Shown here: piece after piece, positions 17,928 to 26,470 of the stretch | Layout: each line of letters opens with the position of its first letter | Numbering within the stretch: position 1 is the stretch's first letter | Notes under the pieces: model-generated | The model's input: the letters and a program-made list of their open reading frames with translations, nothing else | Databases searched by the model: none | Told to the model about the DNA's origin: nothing | Made by a program: the position numbers and the translations under genes | Origin: an uncultured Ruminococcus sp. | GTDB lineage: Bacteria > Bacillota > Clostridia > Oscillospirales > Ruminococcaceae | Direction of reading: 5' to 3' | DNA length: 51,280 bases | Assembly: GCA_947627445.1 (NCBI GenBank) | Contig: CANQWA010000019.1 | Coordinates: 1 to 51,280 of the forward strand

Positions 17928-17963
17928 AAAGCTGCGGTAGAGATCACTCCCTATCGCAGCTTT
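17928..17963. terminator. Bidirectional terminator between tgt and nrdG
   Basis: Arms AAAGCTGCGGTAG (17928-17940) and CTATCGCAGCTTT (17951-17963), one wobble, 10-nt loop. It serves both convergent operons. Confidence 0.8.
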
Positions 17964-17966
17964 ATC

Positions 17967-18485
17967 TTACTTGTTGTATGTATCGTATGTATCAAGAAAT
18001 TCTCTCAATGGTAGGATCCTCTGATTTGCAGAACCACGGAATGCCAGTGCCAGAGATTTTTCTTCTTCCACAAAAGGACCATCCACCAGCACATCAATGT
18101 AGGAAAGCAGCTCGTCTGTCACCTCACAGCGGTAAGGGCTGTCCGACAAAAGCTCATCCTCCAATACACAGCCGGTATAGCACCAGATGTCCTTTGACTT
18201 GTCAAATCGTTCTCGTACTGCCCGCACCAGAGGTAAAAGCTCACGCTGATTCTCCGGCTCTAAAGGCTCACCGCCGATAAGGGTCAGCCCCTGAATGTAG
18301 ACAGGGGAGAGGCATTTCAACAGATACGCAGTCGTTTCTTTGGTATAGAGCTTGCCGTAGTCAAATGCCCATGTTTCCGGATTAAAACATTCCGGGCAGC
18401 AGCGGCGGCAGCCCGAGACAAACAGCGAAACCCGGACACCTGTACCATTGGCAATATCATGGGTTTTGATTGCACCGTAATACAT
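17967..18485 (-). CDS. nrdG: Anaerobic ribonucleotide reductase activating enzyme
   Basis: A 172-residue radical SAM protein with CxxxCxxC at C26, C30 and C33 and the downstream segment LTLIGGEPLEPEN. It generates the glycyl radical on NrdD. The ATG at 18485 follows AAGGGG by 7 nt; a GTG two codons earlier is less likely. It starts 11 nt after the nrdD stop, so the two are co-transcribed. Confidence 0.95.
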   Translation of the reverse strand: MYYGAIKTHDIANGTGVRVSLFVSGCRRCCPECFNPETWAFDYGKLYTKETTAYLLKCLSPVYIQGLTLIGGEPLEPENQRELLPLVRAVRERFDKSKDIWCYTGCVLEDELLSDSPYRCEVTDELLSYIDVLVDGPFVEEEKSLALAFRGSANQRILPLREFLDTYDTYNK

Positions 18486-18496
18486 TGCCACACCCC

Positions 18497-20656
18497 TTAC
18501 AGATGCAGTACTCGGTCACGAATCTCCTGCGTTCTGCCCTGATTCCAGAACTGGGTGCCGATATAACCGCAGGTACGGCGAGCCACGTTCATCTTGTCCT
18601 GGTCGCGATTTTTGCAGTTGGGGCATTCCCAGACCAACTTACCGTCATCTTCTACAATCTGAATTTCTCCATCAAAACCACACACCTGACAATAGTCGCT
18701 TTTGGTATTTAGCTCCGCATACATAATATTCTCATAAATATGCTGTATCACTGCAATGACTGCCGGAATATTATGCTGCATATCAGGAACTTCCACATAG
18801 CTAATAGCGCCGCCGGGAGACAGGGGCTGGAACTGTGCTTCAAAGGACAGCTTATCAAAGGCGTTGATTTCTTCAGAAACATGCACGTGATAACTGTTGG
18901 TAATATAGCTCTTATCGGTTACGCCTTCGATCACACCAAAGCGATCCTGTAAGCAGCGTGCAAATTTGTACGTAGTAGATTCCAGCGGTGTGCCATACAG
19001 ACTGAAATCAATGTTACTTTCCTTTGCCCAGCGCTTGCAGGTATTATTCAGATGCTCCATGACACGCAGTGCAAAAGGTGTCGCTGCCGGGTCGGTATGA
19101 GAAAGACCGGTCATATAACGGGTACATTCACAAAGTCCGGCATATCCCAAAGACAAGGTAGAATATCCACCGTAGAGCAGCTTATCAATGGGTTCGCCTT
19201 TTTTCAGACGAGCCAGAGCGCCATATTGCCATAGGATCGGTGCCACATCTGAAGGTGTACCTTTCAGCCGATTGTGACGGCACATCAGCGCACGATGGCA
19301 AAGCTGTAACCGTTCCTCAAATATTTCCCAGAAACGTGTTTCATCGCCGCCGGAAGAACATGCAATATCCACCAGATTCAGAGTGACAACACCCTGATTG
19401 AATCTGCCGTAAAACTTATATTGATCATTTTCATCTTTATAAACCGTTAAGAAAGACCGGCAACCCATACAAGTATAGCAGTTGCCTTCTTTGAGCTGCT
19501 TCATAATCTTTTCGGAAATATAGTCAGGAACCATACGCTTTGCCGTACATTGGGCAGCAAGCTCTGTCAGATAAAAATAGGGTGTACCCTTTCGGATATT
19601 GTCTTCTTCCAGCACATAGATCAGCTTAGGGAATGCCGGGGTGATATAGACGCCCTTTTCATTTTTCACACCCTGAATGCGCTGACGGAGCATTTCTTCA
19701 ATAATGATCGCCAGATCGTCTCTGGTCTGTCCCTCCGGCACTTCATTCAGATACATGAATACCGTGACAAAAGGTGCTTGTCCGTTGGTCGTCATCAGTG
19801 TGATGACCTGATACTGGATCATCTGCACGCCCTGTATAATCTCATTGCGTACACGCATTTCTGCCACACGCTCTACGATCTCATTGTCAACCGGCTTGCC
19901 AAGACGCTCATATTCTCTCTTCACATCACGGCGGAATTTCTCACGGCTGACCTGAACAAAAGGCGCTAAATGAGAAAGGGTGATGCTCTGACCGCCATAC
20001 TGAGAGCTGGCAATCTGGGCAATGATTTGCGTGGAAATATTGCAGGCAGTGGAAAAGCTGTGAGGTTTTTCGATCATGGTTTCACTGATGACTGTACCGT
20101 TCTGGAGCATGTCCTCCAAATTAACCAGACAGCAGTTGTGCATGTGTTGGGCGAAATAGTCCGCATCATGAAAATGGATCAAACCCTGTTTATGTGCATC
20201 GATAATATCATGAGGCAACAAAAAACGTGCGGTGATGTCCTTAGAAACTTCACCAGCCATATAATCCCGCTGTACACTGTTGACCACTGGATTTTTATTG
20301 GAATTTTCCTGTTTGACCTCTTCGTTTTCAAAGTTCAGCAGACTGAGGATTTTTTTATCTGTGGTATTGGACTTGCGCAGCAGACTGCGCTCATAGCGAT
20401 AGGTAATGTAATTTTTCGCAACGGAAAAAGCGCTGTGTTCCATAATGCCAATCTCTACCCAGTCCTGAATCGTTTCTACGTCTACTGCACGGCTCATTTC
20501 ACTGCATCGTTTCTCAATTGCTGCTGCGATTTCTGTGATCGCTTCATCTGAAAGGCGTTCCGATTCCACAACTGTCACATTCGCCTTTCCTATGGCAGCT
20601 TCAATTTTGTTGCGGTCAAAGATGTCTTCTTTTCCGCTGCGCTTGATGATCTTCAC
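18497..20656 (-). CDS. nrdD: Anaerobic ribonucleoside-triphosphate reductase
   Basis: A 719-residue class III reductase that makes deoxynucleotides without oxygen. It has an N-terminal ATP-cone (about 1-95, beginning VKIIKRSGKEDIFDRNKI), a C-terminal zinc site of CQVCGF and CPNCKN, and the glycyl-radical loop RTCGYIGTQFWNQGRTQEI with the radical Gly near 697. The start is a GTG at 20656, directly after GGGAGG; a longer ORF upstream is not supported. It leads the nrdDG operon and has a leader of about 180 nt. Confidence 0.95.
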   Translation of the reverse strand: MKIIKRSGKEDIFDRNKIEAAIGKANVTVVESERLSDEAITEIAAAIEKRCSEMSRAVDVETIQDWVEIGIMEHSAFSVAKNYITYRYERSLLRKSNTTDKKILSLLNFENEEVKQENSNKNPVVNSVQRDYMAGEVSKDITARFLLPHDIIDAHKQGLIHFHDADYFAQHMHNCCLVNLEDMLQNGTVISETMIEKPHSFSTACNISTQIIAQIASSQYGGQSITLSHLAPFVQVSREKFRRDVKREYERLGKPVDNEIVERVAEMRVRNEIIQGVQMIQYQVITLMTTNGQAPFVTVFMYLNEVPEGQTRDDLAIIIEEMLRQRIQGVKNEKGVYITPAFPKLIYVLEEDNIRKGTPYFYLTELAAQCTAKRMVPDYISEKIMKQLKEGNCYTCMGCRSFLTVYKDENDQYKFYGRFNQGVVTLNLVDIACSSGGDETRFWEIFEERLQLCHRALMCRHNRLKGTPSDVAPILWQYGALARLKKGEPIDKLLYGGYSTLSLGYAGLCECTRYMTGLSHTDPAATPFALRVMEHLNNTCKRWAKESNIDFSLYGTPLESTTYKFARCLQDRFGVIEGVTDKSYITNSYHVHVSEEINAFDKLSFEAQFQPLSPGGAISYVEVPDMQHNIPAVIAVIQHIYENIMYAELNTKSDYCQVCGFDGEIQIVEDDGKLVWECPNCKNRDQDKMNVARRTCGYIGTQFWNQGRTQEIRDRVLHL

Positions 20657-20678
20657 GGATAATTCCTCCCAAAAACAG

Positions 20679-20693
20679 CAGACTGACAGTCTG
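20679..20693 (-). promoter_or_regulatory. Hairpin next to the nrdD ribosome-binding site
   Basis: A perfect palindrome CAGACTGACAGTCTG lies a few bases upstream of the GGGAGG site of nrdD. It could affect translation or be an operator. No clear NrdR box was found in the leader. Confidence 0.4.
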
Positions 20694-20837
20694 TTATGAA
20701 ATGTTCCAATTGCACCACAACTGCAGGATGCGCCGGAAGTAATCGGGTGAAAAAACCTTATGCTTGTATTTCCCATTCAAAAATACCAGGCATCATCCAT
20801 AATTTGGTATATTCGCCAGCAGATGTGTGCAAATATA

Positions 20838-20866
20838 ATTATATCTCGTTCCGAAGGAAATGTCAA
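20838..20866 (-). promoter_or_regulatory. Promoter of nrdDG
   Basis: Minus strand: consensus -35 TTGACA (plus 20861-20866), 17-bp spacer, -10 TATAAT (plus 20838-20843). Confidence 0.85.
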
Positions 20867-20931
20867 TATGTTTTTTAAAATCAGACCATTGAAAAGTCTA
20901 TGCAACTGTTGTTTTCAAAAAAATTGACCTA

Positions 20932-20960
20932 TTGACAAGAAACAAAAAAAGTGATATAAT
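20932..20960 (+). promoter_or_regulatory. Promoter of the 271-aa dockerin protein
   Basis: Consensus -35 TTGACA at 20932-20937, 17-bp spacer, -10 TATAAT at 20955-20960, leaving a leader of about 125 nt. Confidence 0.85.
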
Positions 20961-21091
20961 ATGATAGAAACAATTTGTTTTACCACGCAAAAGCAGGTAA
21001 TTCCATTGATTTTTACATCAGAAATAAAAATGCAATTGTTTCATCTGTGCTCAAAAAATATAAATTTTTAATGAAAAGGGGCTTGATCTTA

Positions 21092-21907
21092 ATGAAACTC
21101 CAAAAAATGATTGCTGCACTTTCTGCTGCGGCAATTGCAGCTGCGTGTACCGCAATCCCAGTGTCTGCCATTGATTCTACCAGCGAAGCGCCGTTCACTG
21201 CATTCCTTTGCATGAGTGCAGCAGGCACCTGGTACGAGCTGGATCAAACTGCTGACTGTATGACAGCTGCTACAATTGAAGAAGATGGTTCTTACGTTGT
21301 TTCTATTACTGTTCCGGAAGGCGGCGGATCAGAAAATGTCGATCTGTTGTTGCTTTCCACCAATATCAACGGCTATGCGTTTACACCGGAAGGCGGTGAT
21401 ATTCTGACAGATACTTCTGTTTCTATCGTGATTGATTCCATTTTCATCGAACACACAGACGGTTCTGTTACAGATATTCCATACAACGGTCCTTCTGCAG
21501 GCGCTTTTGCCACAGAAAATAATGGTACGGACTATCGTTTAAATGTTCTCAATACATGGGGAAATAATGTCGCCGATATTGACAACACACTGCCTGCACC
21601 GCTGGGCGACGGTGATACGATTTCGATGGAATTTACCATTACCGGTCTGGAAGAAAGCCCCTTTGCAGTAGCCAAGGGCGATGTCGACAAAAACGGCAGT
21701 GTTGACGCTCAGGATGCTTATGCCACATTGGTTGAATCTTCCAAAATTGCTATCGGTGGTTCCGGAGAATTCACAGAAGAACAGATTGCATTAGGTGACA
21801 TTAACGGTAACGGTTCAATTGATCAGATGGACGCATTCTGGATTCTCATGTATAACTCCTATGTGTCTCTCGGTCAGACAATCACCTGGGAAGAGCTTCT
21901 GGGCTAA
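21092..21907 (+). CDS. Secreted dockerin-containing protein
   Basis: A 271-residue protein with a signal peptide (MKLQKMIAALSAAAIAAA...VSA, about 25 residues), an N-terminal beta-rich module of unknown family (about 30-195), and a C-terminal type I dockerin with two calcium-loop repeats, GDVDKNGSVDAQDAY and GDINGNGSIDQMDAF. No catalytic motif is visible. The N-terminal module could be carbohydrate-binding or a cellulosome accessory. I chose the ATG at 21092 after AAGGGG; an ATG at 21071 lacks a ribosome-binding site. Monocistronic, ending in a strong terminator. Confidence 0.85.
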   Translation: MKLQKMIAALSAAAIAAACTAIPVSAIDSTSEAPFTAFLCMSAAGTWYELDQTADCMTAATIEEDGSYVVSITVPEGGGSENVDLLLLSTNINGYAFTPEGGDILTDTSVSIVIDSIFIEHTDGSVTDIPYNGPSAGAFATENNGTDYRLNVLNTWGNNVADIDNTLPAPLGDGDTISMEFTITGLEESPFAVAKGDVDKNGSVDAQDAYATLVESSKIAIGGSGEFTEEQIALGDINGNGSIDQMDAFWILMYNSYVSLGQTITWEELLG

Positions 21908-21997
21908 AGAATGACATTTTATGGGATACCAAACAGAATTTTCAAGTAAAATTGTCGGTTTTCTGTGCCGTATCTGTAAAATAACAGCAGAAGAATT

Positions 21998-22041
21998 AAA
22001 AAAGTCGCAGAGGCGTTTTTACAGCGCAATGCGACTTTTTT
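21998..22041. terminator. Bidirectional terminator
   Basis: Arms AAAAAAGTCGCA (21998-22009) and TGCGACTTTTTT (22030-22041) serve the dockerin gene and the convergent S1 gene. Confidence 0.8.
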
Positions 22042-22055
22042 ATGCAAATGGTGCC

Positions 22056-22991
22056 TTATTCCATATGCATGTGAAAATTCGTTTCAATGACCTTTTCAGA
22101 ACTTTTTGGCGTATATTGCCATCTGTCTATATGAGAGTCCTGTACATAATACCGAAGAGGTTCCGGCGGTTCATCCGATGTAAAGGTATCGATAAGAACC
22201 AGCTTGATCTTCATTTTATCCGGAAGAATCGCTTTGATATAAACACTGGCATGTTGTCCAGTTTTAGCATTTTCATGCGGTTCTGCCAATCCGGCAAGAT
22301 TCGGTGTTAATTCAATGAATACGCCATAGGATTCTACAGAGCGGATAATGCCAGCCACTGTCTGACCGGCAGAAAACAATGCGGCATTTTCTTCCCATGT
22401 GCCCAATAGCTCACGATGAGTCAGATGAATGCGGTGTGGTTCTGCTTCACGGACAATGACACGAATGTTCTGCCCAATGGTGAATCGGTCACGGGGGTGT
22501 GAGATCCTGGAAACAGAAATGCAATCAATAGGCAAGAGAGACGGTATGCCGCATCCGATGTCTACAAATGCACCAAACCGCTCCAGATGCGTCACCTTTG
22601 CCGGCAAAATATCGCCGGGAACACACTGGGAAAGCCACTGCTCCCAGTATTCCTGCTGAACAGTACGACGGGAGAGCAGCGCATAAGGTGCACCGTTGTC
22701 ATCGGTTTCCATTCGGATGATCCGGAAGCAGACAGGCTTTCCGGCACGGGAAATCAGGGCAATGTCACGGGTAAAGCCTTCCGCAATGCCAATAGCACCT
22801 TCTTCCCGTGGAATTAAGCCTTTCATACAAGGCAACTGCACGATTAGATTGTGATTGCTGTCACATAAAATTGCTTTTGCTTCTAAAATCGTTCCGTTTT
22901 GCATCGCTTTTTCCATGGCTGCAACGCTATGTAAAGCTGCTGTATTTTCCGGAGAATGAATGCGGCTGCCTTCTGGTAAATATCGGTTCAT
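22056..22991 (-). CDS. S1 RNA-binding domain protein
   Basis: A 311-residue protein with repeated S1 (OB-fold) domains. The two clear ones are around 140-215 (THLERFGAFVDIGCGIPSLL) and 225-285 (RSVESYGVFIELTPNLAGLAE); an N-terminal degenerate one reads LEAKAILCDSNHNLIVQLPC. It resembles the short S1-like proteins of Clostridia rather than full RpsA. The likely role is RNA binding in translation or RNA turnover. The ATG at 22991 is preceded by ATGGAGG. The 22992-23251 gap upstream contains a small CCGGCA/TGCCGG hairpin (23079-23107) and otherwise nothing that I can name. Confidence 0.85.
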   Translation of the reverse strand: MNRYLPEGSRIHSPENTAALHSVAAMEKAMQNGTILEAKAILCDSNHNLIVQLPCMKGLIPREEGAIGIAEGFTRDIALISRAGKPVCFRIIRMETDDNGAPYALLSRRTVQQEYWEQWLSQCVPGDILPAKVTHLERFGAFVDIGCGIPSLLPIDCISVSRISHPRDRFTIGQNIRVIVREAEPHRIHLTHRELLGTWEENAALFSAGQTVAGIIRSVESYGVFIELTPNLAGLAEPHENAKTGQHASVYIKAILPDKMKIKLVLIDTFTSDEPPEPLRYYVQDSHIDRWQYTPKSSEKVIETNFHMHME

Positions 22992-23251
22992 TTTGACCTC
23001 CATTTTTTTCAAAGCCTGCTTTCCGAATGAAATGATACGGCAAAGACAGGTTTTATAATGAGATTCAGAATCGCTTTTTCCGGCAGATAAATGAAACTTT
23101 TGCCGGATGAATTCGCTTTTCGCTATAGTCTATGTGTTTATCATCAGAAATATTCACGGAAATCTGGTTTGATTTTTATGTAAAATGAACGGATTTTACG
23201 ATATGATTTTATTGCTTTTATACAAATACAAAAAAATCTGTGACTTGCTTA

Positions 23252-23280
23252 TTGCCTTATTCCGAAAAATAGGGTATAAT
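23252..23280 (+). promoter_or_regulatory. Promoter of the DUF951-prfA operon
   Basis: -35 TTGCCT at 23252-23257, 17-bp spacer, -10 TATAAT at 23275-23280. Confidence 0.75.
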
Positions 23281-23318
23281 ATAAGGTGCTTGTAATCTAC
23301 ATTTTAGGGGTGACAGAG

Positions 23319-23519
23319 ATGGATGTTCGACCTGCCGATATACTGGTGATGAAAAAAAACCATCCCTGCGGCAGTAAGTCCATGTATGTGATTCGTGCCG
23401 GCATGGATTTTAAGCTGCGCTGTACCGGCTGCGGCAGAGAATTTATGGTACCGCGAAATAAAATAGAGCGCCATATTAAACAGATCTGCCGGGATACACC
23501 GGAGAATGAGAAAAAGTAA
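23319..23519 (+). CDS. DUF951 domain protein
   Basis: A 66-residue protein of the DUF951 family, recognised by the order DILVMKKNHPCGS, YVIRAGMDFKLRCTGCGREFMVPRNK. The Cys pairs (HPCG and CTGCG) suggest a small zinc-binding fold. It often sits beside core translation or replication genes in Firmicutes; its function is unknown. The ATG at 23319 follows AGGGG. First gene of the prfA operon. Confidence 0.85.
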   Translation: MDVRPADILVMKKNHPCGSKSMYVIRAGMDFKLRCTGCGREFMVPRNKIERHIKQICRDTPENEKK

Positions 23520-23543
23520 TCGCAGAGAAAGGCGGATAGCGTC

Positions 23544-24623
23544 ATGCTGGAAAAGCTTTGTCAGATGGAAGAGAATTATCGGGCTATGCAGGATAAGATG
23601 GCTGATCCGGACATCATTGCTGATAATCACCAATATGCGCAGTTGATGCGTGATTATAAACACTTGCAGCCTATCATGGAAAAATATCAGGAATATCTTC
23701 AGACACAGCATGATTTCAATGATGCAAAAGAAGTGCTTGAAAGCGGTGAAACGGATGCAGAACTGTGTGAAATGGCACAGGTTGAATTAGAAGAGAAAAA
23801 AGATAAGCTTGCCTTGCTGCAAGAGGAACTGAAGCGGCTTTTGCTGCCGAAAGATCCCAACGATGACCGGAATGTGATCATCGAAATCCGGAGTGGTGCA
23901 GGCGGAGAAGAAGCGGCATTGTTTGCAAACTCACTGTACCGGATGTATACCATGTATGCAGAGACACGGGGATGGAAGCAGGAGGTTCTGAATGCCAGTC
24001 CCACAGAACTGGGCGGCTATAAGGAAATCAGCTTTTCCATTTTGGGCGAAGGCGCATATTCCCGCTTGAAATACGAAAGCGGTGTGCATCGGGTACAGCG
24101 TGTGCCGGAAACAGAATCCCAGGGAAGAATCCATACGTCTACTGTGACAGTTGCAGTTCTGGTAGAGGCTGACGAAGTAGAACTGGAGATCAATCCGACT
24201 GATCTGCGAATCGATGTGTTCCGTGCCAGTGGTGCAGGTGGTCAGCATATCAATAAAACAGAATCCGCCGTGCGGATTACGCACATTCCTACCGGTGTAG
24301 TGGTGGAGTGTCAGGATGAAAGAAGTCAATATAAAAATAAGGACCGGGCAATGAAAATTCTGCGCTCTCGTTTGTATGAAGCGAAACTTCAGGAGCAGAA
24401 TGATAAAATTGCCTCAGAAAGACGCATGCAGGTAGGAACAGGCGACCGTTCAGAGCGCATCCGGACGTATAATTTTCCACAGGGACGGATGACAGATCAC
24501 CGGATCGGACTGACTCTGTATCGTCTGGAGGATATTATGAACGGCACACTGGACGAAGTATTTGATGCTCTTGCAACAGCGGATGAGCTGGCACGTCTGG
24601 CAGGACAACAGGAAGAAGCGTGA
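23544..24623 (+). CDS. prfA: Peptide chain release factor 1
   Basis: A 359-residue class I release factor that recognises UAA and UAG and triggers peptide release. The GGQ motif is at 232-234 in [21 protein letters not shown] Pro-x-Thr type region lies earlier ([19 protein letters not shown]), and the C-terminus reads [23 protein letters not shown]. Length is normal. It is followed almost directly by the sua5-type gene. Confidence 0.96.
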   Translation: MLEKLCQMEENYRAMQDKMADPDIIADNHQYAQLMRDYKHLQPIMEKYQEYLQTQHDFNDAKEVLESGETDAELCEMAQVELEEKKDKLALLQEELKRLLLPKDPNDDRNVIIEIRSGAGGEEAALFANSLYRMYTMYAETRGWKQEVLNASPTELGGYKEISFSILGEGAYSRLKYESGVHRVQRVPETESQGRIHTSTVTVAVLVEADEVELEINPTDLRIDVFRASGAGGQHINKTESAVRITHIPTGVVVECQDERSQYKNKDRAMKILRSRLYEAKLQEQNDKIASERRMQVGTGDRSERIRTYNFPQGRMTDHRIGLTLYRLEDIMNGTLDEVFDALATADELARLAGQQEEA

Positions 24624-24627
24624 CATT

Positions 24628-25644
24628 GTGGAAACAAAGCTTTTCGCTGACTGTGCAGCGGATCTTATGCAGGCAGCAGCACTTTTAAAACAGGGCAGTG
24701 TAGTAGGCATTCCGACGGAAACCGTATACGGTCTGGCGGCTGATGCACGAAATCCGGAAGCGGTTCGGCAAATCTTTGCAGCCAAAGGCAGACCAGCTGA
24801 CAATCCACTGATCGTTCACATTGCAGATATGGCAGAGCTGGAGCAAGTGGCAGCAAAGATTTCACCATTGGCAATCCGGTTGGCAGAACGATTCTGGCCC
24901 GGACCATTGACAATGGTTCTGCCAAAGCATCCTTCTATACCGTCAGTGACCTCCGGCGGATTGGATACTGTGGGCGTTCGTATGCCTCTGCATCCGGTGG
25001 CACGTGCTCTGATTTGTCTTTCCGGTGTGTCCATTGCAGCGCCTTCTGCCAATCGATCCGGTTATCCCAGTCCTACTATCGCACAGCATGTGATGCGGGA
25101 TATGCAGGGGAAAATTGCAGCGGTACTGGATGGCGGTGCTTGCACAGTGGGTGTGGAATCCACAGTGATTGCTTTGGAACAAGATGATTCTGTGCGGATC
25201 TTGCGTCCGGGTTTTGTAACGGCGGAGCAGTTAGAAACCGTTGCTTCTCATGTGATTGTTGATCCGGCGGTACTGCATGAATTGCAAAAGGGACAGACCG
25301 TACGTTCTCCCGGCATGAAATATCAGCATTATTCCCCAAGCGCCAGGGTTACGCTGGTGGAGGGCAGTCAGACAGCATTTGCTGCACTAATGGAACAATG
25401 TTCCAAAGAGAACGGTGTATATGCACTGGTATGTCATAACGGACAGAATGCACTATCTGTGCCGGCTTACACTTATGGCGATACGGATGAAGAACAGGCA
25501 CAGCAGATTTTTTCAAAATTGCGAGAAATGGACGATATCGGCGCAAAGCATGTCTTTGTGGAGGCACCGAGAAAAGAAGGTGTGGGACTGGCGGTCTATA
25601 ATCGTCTCATTCGTGCAGCAGGATTTGAGGTGATACAGGTATGA
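24628..25644 (+). CDS. L-threonylcarbamoyladenylate synthase (Sua5/TsaC)
   Basis: About 338 residues: a YrdC/TsaC domain (about 1-205; GSVVGIPTETVYGLA, KGRPADNPLIVHI, SIAAPSANRSGYPSPT) followed by the C-terminal Sua5 domain (about 225-338). It makes the threonylcarbamoyl-AMP intermediate for the t6A base in tRNAs reading ANN codons. The start is probably the GTG at 24628, 4 nt after the prfA stop; other starts overlap prfA. Translationally coupled to coaE, which overlaps its end by 4 bp. Confidence 0.93.
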   Translation: METKLFADCAADLMQAAALLKQGSVVGIPTETVYGLAADARNPEAVRQIFAAKGRPADNPLIVHIADMAELEQVAAKISPLAIRLAERFWPGPLTMVLPKHPSIPSVTSGGLDTVGVRMPLHPVARALICLSGVSIAAPSANRSGYPSPTIAQHVMRDMQGKIAAVLDGGACTVGVESTVIALEQDDSVRILRPGFVTAEQLETVASHVIVDPAVLHELQKGQTVRSPGMKYQHYSPSARVTLVEGSQTAFAALMEQCSKENGVYALVCHNGQNALSVPAYTYGDTDEEQAQQIFSKLREMDDIGAKHVFVEAPRKEGVGLAVYNRLIRAAGFEVIQV

Positions 25645-26285
25645 ACAGTCTTGATGGTGTGATGGTTGTAGGATTGACCGGACAGACCGGCGCAGGAAAA
25701 AGCACAGTCTCTGAGGTATTCGTGAAAAACGGGTTTGTTCTCATTGACGCAGATGCCATTTCCCGTATGGTAGTCCGCCGTGGATCCCATTGTCTGGCAG
25801 ATCTGCGGGAATGCTTTTCCGATGTGATTCTTCGTCCGGACGGCGAGTTGGATCGTCATGTGCTGGCGACCATCGCTTTTTCCCATCATCAAAAGCTGGA
25901 AATGCTCAATACCATTATGTATCCATATATTGTCGGTGAGATACTGCGTATGATCCATCGATATTCTCAACAGAACCAAAAGCTTATCTTATTAGACGCA
26001 CCGACTTTGTTTGAAAGCCGTGCGGATGATTTCTGTGATTTGATCGTTGCAGTTGTCGCAGATCCCCAGATACGGAAAATGCGGATCATGCAGCGGGACA
26101 ATATCTCAGAAAAAGCAGCCATTCAGCGAATGCAGGTACAGCTGTCTGATACGTTTTTCCGAGAACATTCTGATACGGTTCTGGAAAATAACGGCAGCTT
26201 TTCAGAATTGCTTTCCGCAGCCCAGGAGCTTTGCGGCAAGCTGATGCGATATCACGAAACAAAATTTGGCGTACTATGCGTCTAA
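25641..26285 (+). CDS. coaE: Dephospho-CoA kinase
   Basis: A 214-residue P-loop kinase that performs the last step of coenzyme A synthesis. The Walker A loop GQTGAGKST spans 14-22, followed by LIDADAISRMVV and LILLDAPTLFESR. It overlaps the preceding gene by ATGA. The C-terminal tail (about 195-214) is longer than usual. Last gene of the DUF951-prfA-sua5-coaE run; a MITE-like element starts at its stop codon. Confidence 0.93.
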   Translation: MNSLDGVMVVGLTGQTGAGKSTVSEVFVKNGFVLIDADAISRMVVRRGSHCLADLRECFSDVILRPDGELDRHVLATIAFSHHQKLEMLNTIMYPYIVGEILRMIHRYSQQNQKLILLDAPTLFESRADDFCDLIVAVVADPQIRKMRIMQRDNISEKAAIQRMQVQLSDTFFREHSDTVLENNGSFSELLSAAQELCGKLMRYHETKFGVLCV

Positions 26286-26446
26286 GAATCCATCTTCATA
26301 AGAAATATGTACGGATTTTCGGGTATATTTTGGTGAATTCCAGGAAAAAACCGCAGGCAGTTCTTTGGATTGGCAAGGTTTTTTGACGCAGCACGCACCA
26401 AAATCCGCCGGAAAGACTGATGTATCTTTTTGTGAAGACAGGTTCT
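26285..26446. mobile_element. MITE-like inverted-repeat element, copy 3
   Basis: About 162 bp, the best-preserved copy. Left end AGAATCCATCTTCATAAG; the right end, reversed, reads AGAACCTGTCTTCACAAA. Internally GGATTTTCGGGTATATTTTG on the left mirrors the complement of CACCAAAATCCGCC on the right, so the whole element folds as a long imperfect hairpin. It abuts the coaE stop and fills the gap to the aminopeptidase gene. Confidence 0.7.
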
Positions 26447-26470
26447 AAATGATAGAAAAGAGGGAATCCT

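Noticed and set aside
20657-20843. Cobalamin or other known riboswitch in the nrdD leader
   Set aside because: None of the conserved boxes of the known classes could be found.
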